Positions 55,851 through 63,634 of a stretch of DNA of 64,000 bases are shown in pieces. The notes beneath the pieces are model-generated. The model did not search any database. It was given only the letters and a program-made list of their open reading frames with translations, and was not told where the DNA came from. Origin of the DNA: Tropicimonas marinistellae. GTDB lineage: Bacteria; Pseudomonadota; Alphaproteobacteria; Rhodobacterales; Rhodobacteraceae. The translations under genes were made by a program, and so were the position numbers. The stretch spans positions 1 to 64,000 of the forward strand of contig NZ_LNCI01000005.1 in the NCBI RefSeq assembly GCF_001509585.1, given 5' to 3'. Each line of letters opens with the position of its first letter. Position 1 is the stretch's first letter.

Positions 55851-56674
55851 TTAGGAATTTGATGGGCGTCGTCCTGGCGCTTGCGCTCGGCAGCGCCGCA
55901 CAAGCGGCGGATGTCATGAAGATGGCCGTGACCACGTCGTTTCACAACTCGGGTCTTGCGGATGTCCTTCTGCCGGAGATCCAGACCGACCTCGACCTGG
56001 AGGTTCAATTGCTGGTTGTCGGCACCGGTCAGGCGCTGAAACTGGGGCGCGCGGGGGACGTGGACGCCATACTTGTGCATTCCCGCGCCGCCGAGGAGGC
56101 TTTCGTCGAAGAGGGGTTCGGAACCCATCGTCGCGAGATCATGTACAACGACTTCGTCGTCATCGGCCCGGCCTCCGATCCGGCGCAGATCGGCACCGCC
56201 GAGAGCGCGGTCGACAGCCTGCAAAAGATCGCCGCCGTCGAAGCCACGTTCGTGAGCCGGGGCGACGATAGCGGGACCCACAAGAAGGAACTCAACCTCT
56301 GGGGCAATGCCGGACTGGACGCCGAAGGTTTCGGCAAGTGGTACAATGCCGTGGGCGCCGGGATGGGAGCTGCCCTCAACACCGCTGCGGGGATGGACGC
56401 CTACATCCTGTCGGATCGGGCCAGCTGGCTGAATTTCGGCAACAAGGGCGACCTGGCGCTGCTCTATTCGGGCGACCCGGTGCTCTTCAATCAATACGCC
56501 TTTCTTCCGGTCAATCCGGAGCGGCATGGCCATGTCAAGAATGACCTGGCGATGAAACTGGAGGGCTGGCTGACCTCGGACAAGGCCAAGGGCCTGATCG
56601 ACACCTACAAGATCGGTGGCGAAACGCTGTTTGTCTTCAACGCGGCGCAGGTGCAGGCTGTCGCGGCCCAATAG
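55847..56674 (+). CDS. tupA: Tungstate-binding periplasmic protein TupA
   Basis: 275 residues. It has a Sec signal peptide ending at AAQAADVM. The mature N-terminus MAVTTSFHNSGLADVLLPEI carries the threonine/serine-rich oxyanion site typical of TupA. DDSGTHKKELNLW follows, another conserved ligand-side loop. The order permease-ATPase-binding protein is unusual compared with the common tupABC order. It delivers oxyanion to TupB. Selectivity for tungstate over molybdate is assumed from family resemblance. Confidence 0.92.
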   Translation: MIRNLMGVVLALALGSAAQAADVMKMAVTTSFHNSGLADVLLPEIQTDLDLEVQLLVVGTGQALKLGRAGDVDAILVHSRAAEEAFVEEGFGTHRREIMYNDFVVIGPASDPAQIGTAESAVDSLQKIAAVEATFVSRGDDSGTHKKELNLWGNAGLDAEGFGKWYNAVGAGMGAALNTAAGMDAYILSDRASWLNFGNKGDLALLYSGDPVLFNQYAFLPVNPERHGHVKNDLAMKLEGWLTSDKAKGLIDTYKIGGETLFVFNAAQVQAVAAQ

Positions 56675-56889
56675 CCGCTTTCCCGCGCGGCACAATGCCG
56701 TCTGGCCACCGCGCATCGCCGGTCCGCTCCGTCGGGCCGGCGGTTAGGTGCCGTCGGCGCAATGCTACCAGGATTTTCGGGGTGGAGGGATAAAGCTCTG
56801 CCGTCCGGAAGGCCTGCCGCCGCCCCGCGGACCGACCATGCGCCGCGCGCAGCCACGGCTTCACGCCATGGGCCGGACCTGCTTCTTCT

Positions 56890-57366
56890 CTATTCCAGCG
56901 AGCCGTGAATGGCGAATTGATCGAGCCCTGCGTCATCGGGTTTGATCACGCGATAGGCCTCCCGTACCCCTGCCGGCGTCAGTTCGCGCGCCACGGTCAG
57001 CAGCGTATTGGGGTCATGGTCTTCGCAGAGGTCGGCCATATGGGTGATCTCCTCTGCCGCCACCGGATGCGCGGCCTCCGCCGATGGCGCTCCGTAGAAG
57101 GTCACGAAATGCGCGGCCAGCAGATCGGTCAGCGTTTCCAACTCGGCCGGTTCGAGTGTCGTGACCGCGACAAAGGTCGCGCGGCCGCCGGTTTCAAGGC
57201 CGAACCAGCCGTTCGCGAAGGCCTGGCGTGCCTTTCCGGTCAGGTCGCCTTCGGTCCAGTTGGAAAACTCGAACCCGCCGGAGATGCACCACTCGCCAGT
57301 GCGGGCAGGGACGGCATAGACACGCTGGTCGCTCTCGTCGAAGTGGATCGCCCGGGCGAGTTTCAT
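56890..57366 (-). CDS. DUF6505-type protein of unknown function
   Basis: 158 residues. I associate it with the DUF6505 family from its layout and its place beside a biotin/lipoate-ligase-like gene, but no function is established. The visible sequence starts KLARAIHFDESDQRVYAVPA and includes GEWCISGGFEFSNW. It has a mixed alpha-beta look and no signal peptide. It overlaps the upstream ligase-like gene by 4 bases and is the last gene of a four-gene set with Mrp and the 63-residue protein. Confidence 0.72.
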   Translation of the reverse strand: MKLARAIHFDESDQRVYAVPARTGEWCISGGFEFSNWTEGDLTGKARQAFANGWFGLETGGRATFVAVTTLEPAELETLTDLLAAHFVTFYGAPSAEAAHPVAAEEITHMADLCEDHDPNTLLTVARELTPAGVREAYRVIKPDDAGLDQFAIHGSLE

Positions 57367-58079
57367 TGGCTCGTCTCCAACAGATAGGTGAGGGGTATGA
57401 CTTGGGTCGTTTCGGTATCGCGCAGCAACATGCCGAAGTCTTCGTCCACGCCGAGAAACGTGCCGGACCGCCCTTCAAAGGTGACATCCTCACCAATTCC
57501 GTGTGCCAGCCCTCGCCATTCGGAATGAAGCGCCCGCGGCCCCTCGGATTCCCAGCGGGCGATCCAGTTCAGCGTGTGGCGTGCCCAGGCTTCCAGAAGA
57601 TGGGGGGCGGATACATCGGCGCAGCCCTCGGCATAGAGTGCTGTTTGATCCGGGGTTTCCCCGGGATCGTCGCTGCCGGGTAACAGCGGCAGGGTGAATC
57701 CGACCACCATCCAGTCCGGTACGACTTCGGGATCATCGGTGGCCGCGCGGACATCGAAACCGCCACAACGCGCGCCGTTTATCCGGATGCCGCCGTGCCA
57801 ATCCAGATGCACCGCGACCTCGGGCGGGGCGAGCGCCCCCAGGGCATTCTGGAGACTTACACCGCAGAGCGGCAACATCGCCATTGCACGCGCCAGCGGC
57901 ACGTCTGGGGTCAGAACCAACGCCGCCTGCATGATTGACGCTTGAACGTTGTGGGCGATCAGCCCCGCCTCACAACCCAGCGTGGCCCGCATAACGGCGT
58001 GGTCCATCACGTCGTCGCGGGTGGCCTCGCCCCACAGCAGCGGCGGAAATGTCAGCTCCGCGGTCTCGGTCGATGTCAT
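57363..58079 (-). CDS. Biotin/lipoate-protein-ligase-like protein
   Basis: 238 residues. It resembles the small biotin/lipoate A/B ligase-type family found in Rhodobacteraceae: LTFPPLLWGEATRDDVMDHAV at the start, LVLTPDVPLARAMAMLPLCGVS, VAVHLDWHGGIRINGARCGGFDV, where INGAKxGG-like residues bind the ligand, and a C-terminal domain with GEDVTFEGRSGTFLGVDEDFGM. The ATG overlaps the Mrp stop (ATGA). The target carrier protein is unknown, and the linkage to an iron-sulfur carrier suggests a cofactor-attachment task. Confidence 0.78.
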   Translation of the reverse strand: MTSTETAELTFPPLLWGEATRDDVMDHAVMRATLGCEAGLIAHNVQASIMQAALVLTPDVPLARAMAMLPLCGVSLQNALGALAPPEVAVHLDWHGGIRINGARCGGFDVRAATDDPEVVPDWMVVGFTLPLLPGSDDPGETPDQTALYAEGCADVSAPHLLEAWARHTLNWIARWESEGPRALHSEWRGLAHGIGEDVTFEGRSGTFLGVDEDFGMLLRDTETTQVIPLTYLLETSQ

Positions 58080-59143
58080 GCAACCTCCGCGTCGATCATC
58101 TGCCGGGCGATATCCGAAAACGCGCGCGCCTGGGCGCTGTCGGGCTGGCTCACGACAATCGGTGCGCCGCCGTCCCCCGCCAACCGGATCTGAAGGTCCA
58201 GCGGGATTTCGGACAGCAGCGGAACGCCAAGCTTCTCGGCCTCCGCAGCGACGCCACCATGGCCGAACACATGCTCCTCGTGCCCGCATTGGGAACAGAT
58301 GTGGGTGCTCATGTTCTCGATCATCCCCAGGATGGGCACGTTCAGTTGCCGGAACATGTCGATTCCCTTGCGCGCGTCCAGTAGCGCCACGTCCTGCGGG
58401 GTGGAGACGATGATCGCCCCGTCCACCTGCGCTTTCTGGCTCAGGGTCATCTGCACGTCGCCGGTGCCCGGGGGCAGGTCGACGAGCAACACGTCCAGCG
58501 CGCCCCATTGCACCTGCATCATCATCTGCTGCAAGGCGCCCATCAGCATCGGCCCGCGCCAGACCACCGCCTGGTCCTCGTTGGTCATGAGCCCGATGGA
58601 CATCATGGTGACGCCGTGGTTGCGCAGTGGCAGGATCGTCTTGCCATCCGGGCTGGCCGGGCGGCCCGAAACGCCCAGCATACGGGGCTGCGATGGCCCG
58701 TAGACATCGGCATCCAGCAGCCCCACACGCCGCCCCATCTGCGCGAGGGTGCAGGCGAGGTTGGCGGCGACGGTGGATTTCCCGACACCGCCCTTGCCGC
58801 TGGCAATGGCCACGATGTGGGCGACACCCGGGATCTTCTCGGGCCCCTTCGCTTCGGCTGGCCGCTGCGGGCGCAGATCCGGCGGCGCCTTCTCCGTATG
58901 GCCGGTCATGACGATCGACACCGCCGAGACCCCATCCAACGCGCCAAGCGCCGCCTCGGCCTCCGCCTTGGTACCGGCGTAGGCCTCCGCATTCTTCGGC
59001 GCGACCTCGAGCACGAACCGAACCGCTCCGTCCGGGGCCACGTTCAACGCCCGCACGATTCCGCTGGCGACGATGTCGGTACCGGCAACCGGATCGGCGA
59101 TACGCTTGAGTGCTGCAAGCACCGTCTCTCTATCGGCTGTCAC
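58076..59143 (-). CDS. mrp: Mrp/NBP35-type iron-sulfur cluster carrier ATPase
   Basis: 355 residues. It binds and delivers [4Fe-4S] clusters. An N-terminal MIP18-like (DUF59) domain occupies about 1-80. The deviant Walker A IASGKGGVGKSTVAANLA is at about 112-129. The cluster-binding CSQCGH motif lies in the C-terminal half, after VDLPPGTGDVQMTLSQ. It lies 3 bp after the DUF6494-type gene and overlaps the ligase-like gene. In this setting it may feed clusters to formate dehydrogenase or the polyferredoxin. Confidence 0.93.
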   Translation of the reverse strand: MTADRETVLAALKRIADPVAGTDIVASGIVRALNVAPDGAVRFVLEVAPKNAEAYAGTKAEAEAALGALDGVSAVSIVMTGHTEKAPPDLRPQRPAEAKGPEKIPGVAHIVAIASGKGGVGKSTVAANLACTLAQMGRRVGLLDADVYGPSQPRMLGVSGRPASPDGKTILPLRNHGVTMMSIGLMTNEDQAVVWRGPMLMGALQQMMMQVQWGALDVLLVDLPPGTGDVQMTLSQKAQVDGAIIVSTPQDVALLDARKGIDMFRQLNVPILGMIENMSTHICSQCGHEEHVFGHGGVAAEAEKLGVPLLSEIPLDLQIRLAGDGGAPIVVSQPDSAQARAFSDIARQMIDAEVA

Positions 59144-59146
59144 CGA

Positions 59147-59338
59147 CTACCCCCGACCCGAGATTTCGCCGGACACCTCGTGAACCATTCCCAACTCCTC
59201 GATGGTCACAACAGCCTTTACCTTGAAACTCTTTCCGTCCGAGTCCGTGCCGCGCAGTGCGTCTTCTATGGCCTGCTGGGATGTGACACCGACCTGTTTC
59301 AGGAACTTTCTCATCGACATGTTGAAGTCGTCGCTCAT
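59147..59338 (-). CDS. Small DUF6494-type protein
   Basis: 63 residues, recognised as the short DUF6494 family from the start NMSMRKFLKQVGVTSQQAIE. It continues with VKAVVTIEELGMVHEVSGEI, which would form a beta strand pair. There are no cysteines. The function is unknown. It lies 3 bp upstream of mrp and is therefore almost certainly co-transcribed and possibly a partner of Mrp or of the molybdoenzyme. It is divergent from the cytochrome c gene. Confidence 0.75.
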   Translation of the reverse strand: MSDDFNMSMRKFLKQVGVTSQQAIEDALRGTDSDGKSFKVKAVVTIEELGMVHEVSGEISGRG

Positions 59339-59394
59339 GACCTTCTTCCTCTCACTAGATTGACGTGCAGAACCGCGGGGACCTAAGCTGACCC

Positions 59395-60141
59395 ATGGGA
59401 ATGCGTGTTCTGATCTTGATCATTCTGCTTTTCCTGCCGCCAGTCAAAGCGATGGCGCAGGAACGTAAGGTGCGCCTTCACGCACCGGAAACGCTCGTTG
59501 ATACGGGGCTGATGCGGCATATCCTTCCGAGATTCTCGCTCAAGACACAGATCCGGGTCGAACTCGTCGACACGCCGGACCAAGCGGACATCGTGCTGGG
59601 CTCCACCGGAATACCGCTCTTCGAAGGGGCGGGGCAGGTGTGGCACCTGGAAATGCGCGCTTCGGACGACGGCCCGCCCACGCGGTTCTCCGACTGGCTG
59701 CAATCCGACGTCGGACAGCGAACGGTCATCGGCTTCGCGCCTGAGGGCGAGGCGCTTTTTGCCCCGCCAACGGCACAGGAGGCCGAGGCGGTGGTCGTTA
59801 CACTTGACGGGGATGCCGCGCTCGGCCAGCGCGTATCGCGGCAGAAGTGCATCCGGTGCCACAGCGTCGACGACGAGACGCGGATGGCGGGCATCGGGTC
59901 GACGCCGAGCTTCTCGGTGCTTCGCAGCCTGTCTGACTGGCAGGACCGCTTCGCGGCCTTCTTCGCGCTCAATCCGCACCCGGCTTTTACAATTGTCGAG
60001 AACGTCACGCCGCCCTTCCCGGACAATCGCCCGCCGCCCATTGCCCCCATACGCCTCTCTCTCGAAGAGGTTGAAGCCGTCGTGGCGTATGTCGCGGCGA
60101 TGGAGGCCGCGGATCTTGGGGCACCCTTGCAGCATCAGTGA
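59395..60141 (+). CDS. Periplasmic cytochrome c with binding-protein-like N-terminal part
   Basis: 248 residues. A signal peptide ends at KAMAQE (about 21). Residues 24-125 look like one lobe of a periplasmic solute-binding protein: VRLHAPETLVDTGLMRHILP, ADIVLGSTGIP, FSDWLQSDVGQRTV. Residues 135-245 are a c-type cytochrome with a single heme site KCIRCHS and TPSFSVLR before a likely distal ligand. It would pass electrons in the periplasm. Its end overlaps the convergent polyferredoxin gene by 7 bases. The combination of domains is unusual. Confidence 0.78.
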   Translation: MGMRVLILIILLFLPPVKAMAQERKVRLHAPETLVDTGLMRHILPRFSLKTQIRVELVDTPDQADIVLGSTGIPLFEGAGQVWHLEMRASDDGPPTRFSDWLQSDVGQRTVIGFAPEGEALFAPPTAQEAEAVVVTLDGDAALGQRVSRQKCIRCHSVDDETRMAGIGSTPSFSVLRSLSDWQDRFAAFFALNPHPAFTIVENVTPPFPDNRPPPIAPIRLSLEEVEAVVAYVAAMEAADLGAPLQHQ

Positions 60142-62084
60142 TCGCGGCGTTTCTTGATGTAGTCCGCAGTCGTTCTCGGGCGGGGCCGGGAGCCGAGGGT
60201 GAACGGGTTGTCGTCCGAATGGAACTGGGCATTCACCCGGCAATTGTCGCACATCTGGATCATGCGCAACTTGTCGCCGCCTGCGAACATCGAATGGCTC
60301 TCAAGCTGGGCGGTGATCCGGTCGATCGTGGATTTCACGCCAAACGGGGCGCCGCATTCGATACAGTTGAACGGCTCTTCCTCGTTGAGGATCTCCTGCC
60401 GCAAAGCACTGTCCGACAGGTTCATTTGCGGTGCGTAGGCGATGGCATCCTCCGGGCAGACCCTCGCGCAGAGACCGCATTGCAGGCAGGCATCCTCCTG
60501 GAAACGAAGCTGCGGCAGGTCCGGATTGTCGCCAAGCGCACCAGATGGGCAGAGCGAGACGCAGGAAAGGCAGAGAGTGCAGGCATCCGTATCCACGAGC
60601 ACCGCGCCATAGGGTGCGCCCTCGGGCAGTGGGATCGTCTCCTTGCCGGGATGGAGTGCCTTCGCGGCCTGCCGTGCAATCTGCCGCCGCGTGCCCATGG
60701 GGCGAACGGGGGTTTCAAGCGGTGCCGGGGCCACCTCGGCATAGAGCGCATCGGACATCGCCTCGGGGTCGGAGGTGTCAAACAGTCTGACCTTCTCCTC
60801 TCCGGCAATCGCGCGCGCCAGCGCGAGTTGCGCTTCCATCGCGTCCCGGTCCGCGCCCGGCCCGGGCATGAGCGTCACGGAGGCGAAACCGGCGGCAAGC
60901 GCGGCAACGGCCTCCGCATGGCCGAAAGTGCCAATCGACGGGACGTTCAGCGGGATGACATCGGCGGGCAAACCGCGGCCGTAGCGGGCGGCAAGCTGGA
61001 CCATCTCCTGCCCGTGGCCGTCATGCACCAGCAGGCGTGGCGCGGTGCCGCCGGCGTCCAGAAAGGCCTTGGCGAGCGTCTGGATCCGGCGGAACGTCAG
61101 GTCGACCGCCGGGGCGTCGTAAGAGATCGCGCCGGACGGGCAGGCAGCCGAACAGGCGCCGCATCCGGCGCAAACCATGGGATCGACCGTGACGTAATCT
61201 CCGTTGGGCGTGATTGCACCCGTGGGACAGAGGTCGAGACACCGCGTGCAACCCGTCTGTTCGGCGCGGGAATGTGCACAAAGGAGCGGCTCGGTGCGCA
61301 CGTAGAGCGGTTTCTCGAACGTTCCGGTAAGATGCGAGGCGGCCAGCACAGCCGCCGCCACCGCAGCCGGATGTCCCGGATCCGCGCGCAGGTAGCCTTC
61401 GCGTTTCTCCGGCGCCGGGAAGAGCGCCGGTCCGCCGCGCAGATCTAGGATAATGTCGCATTCCGATTGCCCACCGTCGCGCGGCGCAGAGAGCGAATGC
61501 ACACCGCGCCCGCCCGGTTCAATTTGCTGTAGGGCATCGATCACGACGTGAAACTGCCCCAACGCCCCGCTTGCGCGCCGCAGACGACCGACGATGACGT
61601 CGAAGTCGCGCGTGGTCGGAAGGTCGAAAGCGGTCTCCAGAAGGACTGTAACGCCAAGATGATCCTTCAACTGGTCTGCGGCCGACAGCGCGACATCCGG
61701 CGCGCCGATGATGAGACAAAGCCCTTCGGAAACGATGTCGATGGTCTTGTCCGGTGCAGCAGGAAGCAGCGACTCGGCGACGAGCGCGGACATTTTGGGC
61801 AACGCAGAGGCGGTGTCGGCGCTCCAACCCGCCCGGTCGCGCAGGTCCAGCTTCGGCGCCGGATCAACGTTCAATTCCAATGCCAACTCGTCGAAAACCC
61901 GGGCCTCCTGCTCGCAACAAAAAATTGCATCGCCGTTTGTCAATGCTGTAGCAGCGCGGTCGATCTGCGTGGTGCAAAGCGCCGTGCAGGGCCGTTTGAC
62001 TTCCAGTCCGGTGGCCTCGGAAAGGCTGTCTGCATCGATTGGTGAAGAGCCCAGGCAATCGCATGTTATCAACGTCTTGGGCAT
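60135..62084 (-). CDS. Polyferredoxin (4 x [4Fe-4S]) of the formate-dehydrogenase region
   Basis: 649 residues from an ATG with GGAGG 5 bases upstream. Two ferredoxin-like pairs are visible: CTRCLDLCP and CAGCGACSAACP at about 279-315, and CTLCLSCVSLCP with CLQCGLCARVCP at about 502-543. Further cysteine pairs (CDC near the start, CIECG and MCDNC near the end) could hold more clusters or zinc. Members of this family accompany DUF3305/DUF3306 genes at molybdenum formate dehydrogenase loci. There is no signal peptide, so it is cytoplasmic. The electron partner is unknown. Confidence 0.85.
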   Translation of the reverse strand: MPKTLITCDCLGSSPIDADSLSEATGLEVKRPCTALCTTQIDRAATALTNGDAIFCCEQEARVFDELALELNVDPAPKLDLRDRAGWSADTASALPKMSALVAESLLPAAPDKTIDIVSEGLCLIIGAPDVALSAADQLKDHLGVTVLLETAFDLPTTRDFDVIVGRLRRASGALGQFHVVIDALQQIEPGGRGVHSLSAPRDGGQSECDIILDLRGGPALFPAPEKREGYLRADPGHPAAVAAAVLAASHLTGTFEKPLYVRTEPLLCAHSRAEQTGCTRCLDLCPTGAITPNGDYVTVDPMVCAGCGACSAACPSGAISYDAPAVDLTFRRIQTLAKAFLDAGGTAPRLLVHDGHGQEMVQLAARYGRGLPADVIPLNVPSIGTFGHAEAVAALAAGFASVTLMPGPGADRDAMEAQLALARAIAGEEKVRLFDTSDPEAMSDALYAEVAPAPLETPVRPMGTRRQIARQAAKALHPGKETIPLPEGAPYGAVLVDTDACTLCLSCVSLCPSGALGDNPDLPQLRFQEDACLQCGLCARVCPEDAIAYAPQMNLSDSALRQEILNEEEPFNCIECGAPFGVKSTIDRITAQLESHSMFAGGDKLRMIQMCDNCRVNAQFHSDDNPFTLGSRPRPRTTADYIKKRRDH

Positions 62085-62426
62085 CGTTCCTCCAGTGGCG
62101 CGGCAGGGTATTTGACCCCAAGCCTGGCTGCATTGCGCAGCTAGCCTAGCCGTGATTCGCGACGGACGACAACCGGTTTTGCGTCGACGGAGTCCCACAA
62201 TGGGAAGGCCACGTTGTGGCCGCAGGGGCCGAATTGATTCGCGTTCACTGAGTGAGGAAAATCCGCACAAAAACACTCGGATTGGACATTTCGTCCCTGT
62301 GGGGCATTTGGTGCCATTCGTTGCGGGCAAAATGTCCTCTTCGCCCGAAAGTCGTGCGTTTCGTTGAGAAAAGTCTTTCCGCGGCGGCGGTTGCTGTCCC
62401 ACTCTGAGGTGGGAGGACGAAGCCGC
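62085..62426. other. Intergenic region between polyferredoxin and DUF3305 genes
   Basis: About 340 bp with no supportable gene. It contains the perfect repeat GGCCAC-GTT-GTGGCC (62207-62221) and, next to the DUF3305 ribosome site, the hairpin 62397-62414. Two divergent promoters must lie here, and the 62207 palindrome would suit a shared operator. Confidence 0.5.
62397..62414 (+). promoter_or_regulatory. Hairpin overlapping the DUF3305 ribosome-binding site
   Basis: TCCCAC (62397-62402) and GTGGGA (62409-62414) pair perfectly around TCTGAG. The 3' arm overlaps the GGGAGG (62411-62416) that would serve the GTG start at 62427, so folding could hide the ribosome site. Confidence 0.4.
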
Positions 62427-62990
62427 GTGTACAACAATCCGAGTCAGTATCGGACCATGCCACTTGGCGTGGTTGTTCGACGCTCACCCGGCGTCACGCG
62501 ATGGGCGTCGTGGAACTGGACCGCGACATCCGTGCTGCCCGGTGCCGCTTCTGCATCGTGGCGCGAACTCCGCCGAGACGGCGATACCGTAGAATTCCAC
62601 GCCGCAACCGTGCCGCTCGAACTCCACGGCGCGGAAACCGAGGCATACCTCCACGGGCTGACCGCCGCGGTGCCGAGCATCTACGTCGTTCTGCGCGAGA
62701 CGTCCGGAGAATGGCCGATCGAAGTGCTTCTGGCGACGGCATCGCCCTACGAAGCCCAGGATTACACCGACAGTGGCGAAGAGATCGTCGAGAAAGTGCC
62801 CATGACCCGGGGTCTGACTGCCTGGGTTCGGGAGTTCGTGGACATGTTCCACGAGGACGAGGTCTTCGTGAAGCGGAAGCGCGACAAGGCTCGGATCGAC
62901 CTGAAGGACGATGGCATCGGCGATCCGCGCATCGGCAAGCCAGCCGATGTCTACGCTTCGCCGGCGCTCAAGCGGAGGCGTCTGCAATGA
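62427..62990 (+). CDS. DUF3305 domain protein
   Basis: 187 residues from a GTG at 62427 that follows GGGAGG by 10 bases; the ATG at 62457 (MPLGVVVRR) is an alternative start. The body matches DUF3305: PLGVVVRRSPGVTRWASWNW, VEFHAATVPLELHGAETEAY and a final region with AWVREFVDMFHEDEVFVKRKRD. The function is unknown, but the family is a constant neighbour of DUF3306 and formate dehydrogenase genes. It overlaps the DUF3306 gene by 4 bases (ATGA). Confidence 0.85.
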   Translation: MYNNPSQYRTMPLGVVVRRSPGVTRWASWNWTATSVLPGAASASWRELRRDGDTVEFHAATVPLELHGAETEAYLHGLTAAVPSIYVVLRETSGEWPIEVLLATASPYEAQDYTDSGEEIVEKVPMTRGLTAWVREFVDMFHEDEVFVKRKRDKARIDLKDDGIGDPRIGKPADVYASPALKRRRLQ

Positions 62991-63634
62991 GCGCTCGGGA
63001 TTTCTGGAGCCGACGCAAGGCCGCTGTGGAGGCCGAGGGCCGCGCCGACGAAATCGCGGCTGACGCTGCGCGTGCCGACGCGTTGGAATCGGAATTCGCG
63101 GATCGGGACGACGACGAGATCCTTGCTGAGCTTGGGCTCGCGGAACCCGAAATGCTTGAGAGCGCGCAAGAGGTCCGGGCATTCATCGCCGAGGCCGTGC
63201 CGCAGCGGTTGCGGGCGAGGGCGTTGCGTCGGCTGTGGACGTTGAACCCGACGCTTGCCAACCTGGATGGTCTTGTCGATTACGGCGAAGATTTCACCGA
63301 TGCGGCCACCGTCGTGGAAAACCTTCAGACGGTTTACCAGGTCGGGAAAGGGATGTTCGACCGCGTGGTGAATGAGACCGAGCCCGAGGCCGCGGAAGAC
63401 GTGCCACCCGCCGCGACCGGCGGGCAGGCGTTGGCGCTGGAGGAAGATGCGCCGGAGGATGCCGGCGGAGACGAGAGCGGCACGGAGACATCCGTGCCTG
63501 ATTTTCGCCCAGGGGAAGCGCCCCAAGAGCGGCAGGCGCAAGACGCCTTCGTGAACGAGATGACAGATGACGATGCCGGATTACTGCCGCCCGCGTCCCG
63601 ACGGATGCGCTTTCGCTTCGAGGCCGCAGGATGA
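62987..63634 (+). CDS. DUF3306 domain protein
   Basis: 215 residues. It starts SARDFWSRRKAAVEAEGRAD, typical of DUF3306, and keeps the core with LRARALRRLWTLNPTLANLD and DGLVDYGEDFTDAATVVENL. The C-terminal third is acidic and probably disordered. The function is unknown. It overlaps DUF3305 upstream (ATGA) and the TorD gene downstream (ATGA), so the three are translated together. It probably assists maturation of the nearby formate dehydrogenase. Confidence 0.86.
   Translation: MSARDFWSRRKAAVEAEGRADEIAADAARADALESEFADRDDDEILAELGLAEPEMLESAQEVRAFIAEAVPQRLRARALRRLWTLNPTLANLDGLVDYGEDFTDAATVVENLQTVYQVGKGMFDRVVNETEPEAAEDVPPAATGGQALALEEDAPEDAGGDESGTETSVPDFRPGEAPQERQAQDAFVNEMTDDDAGLLPPASRRMRFRFEAAG

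Noticed and set aside
56675-56889. Terminator between tupA and the DUF6505-type gene
   Set aside because: A GC stem (CGCCGG/CCGGCG) can be drawn, but it has a large loop and no T-run, so it was not listed.
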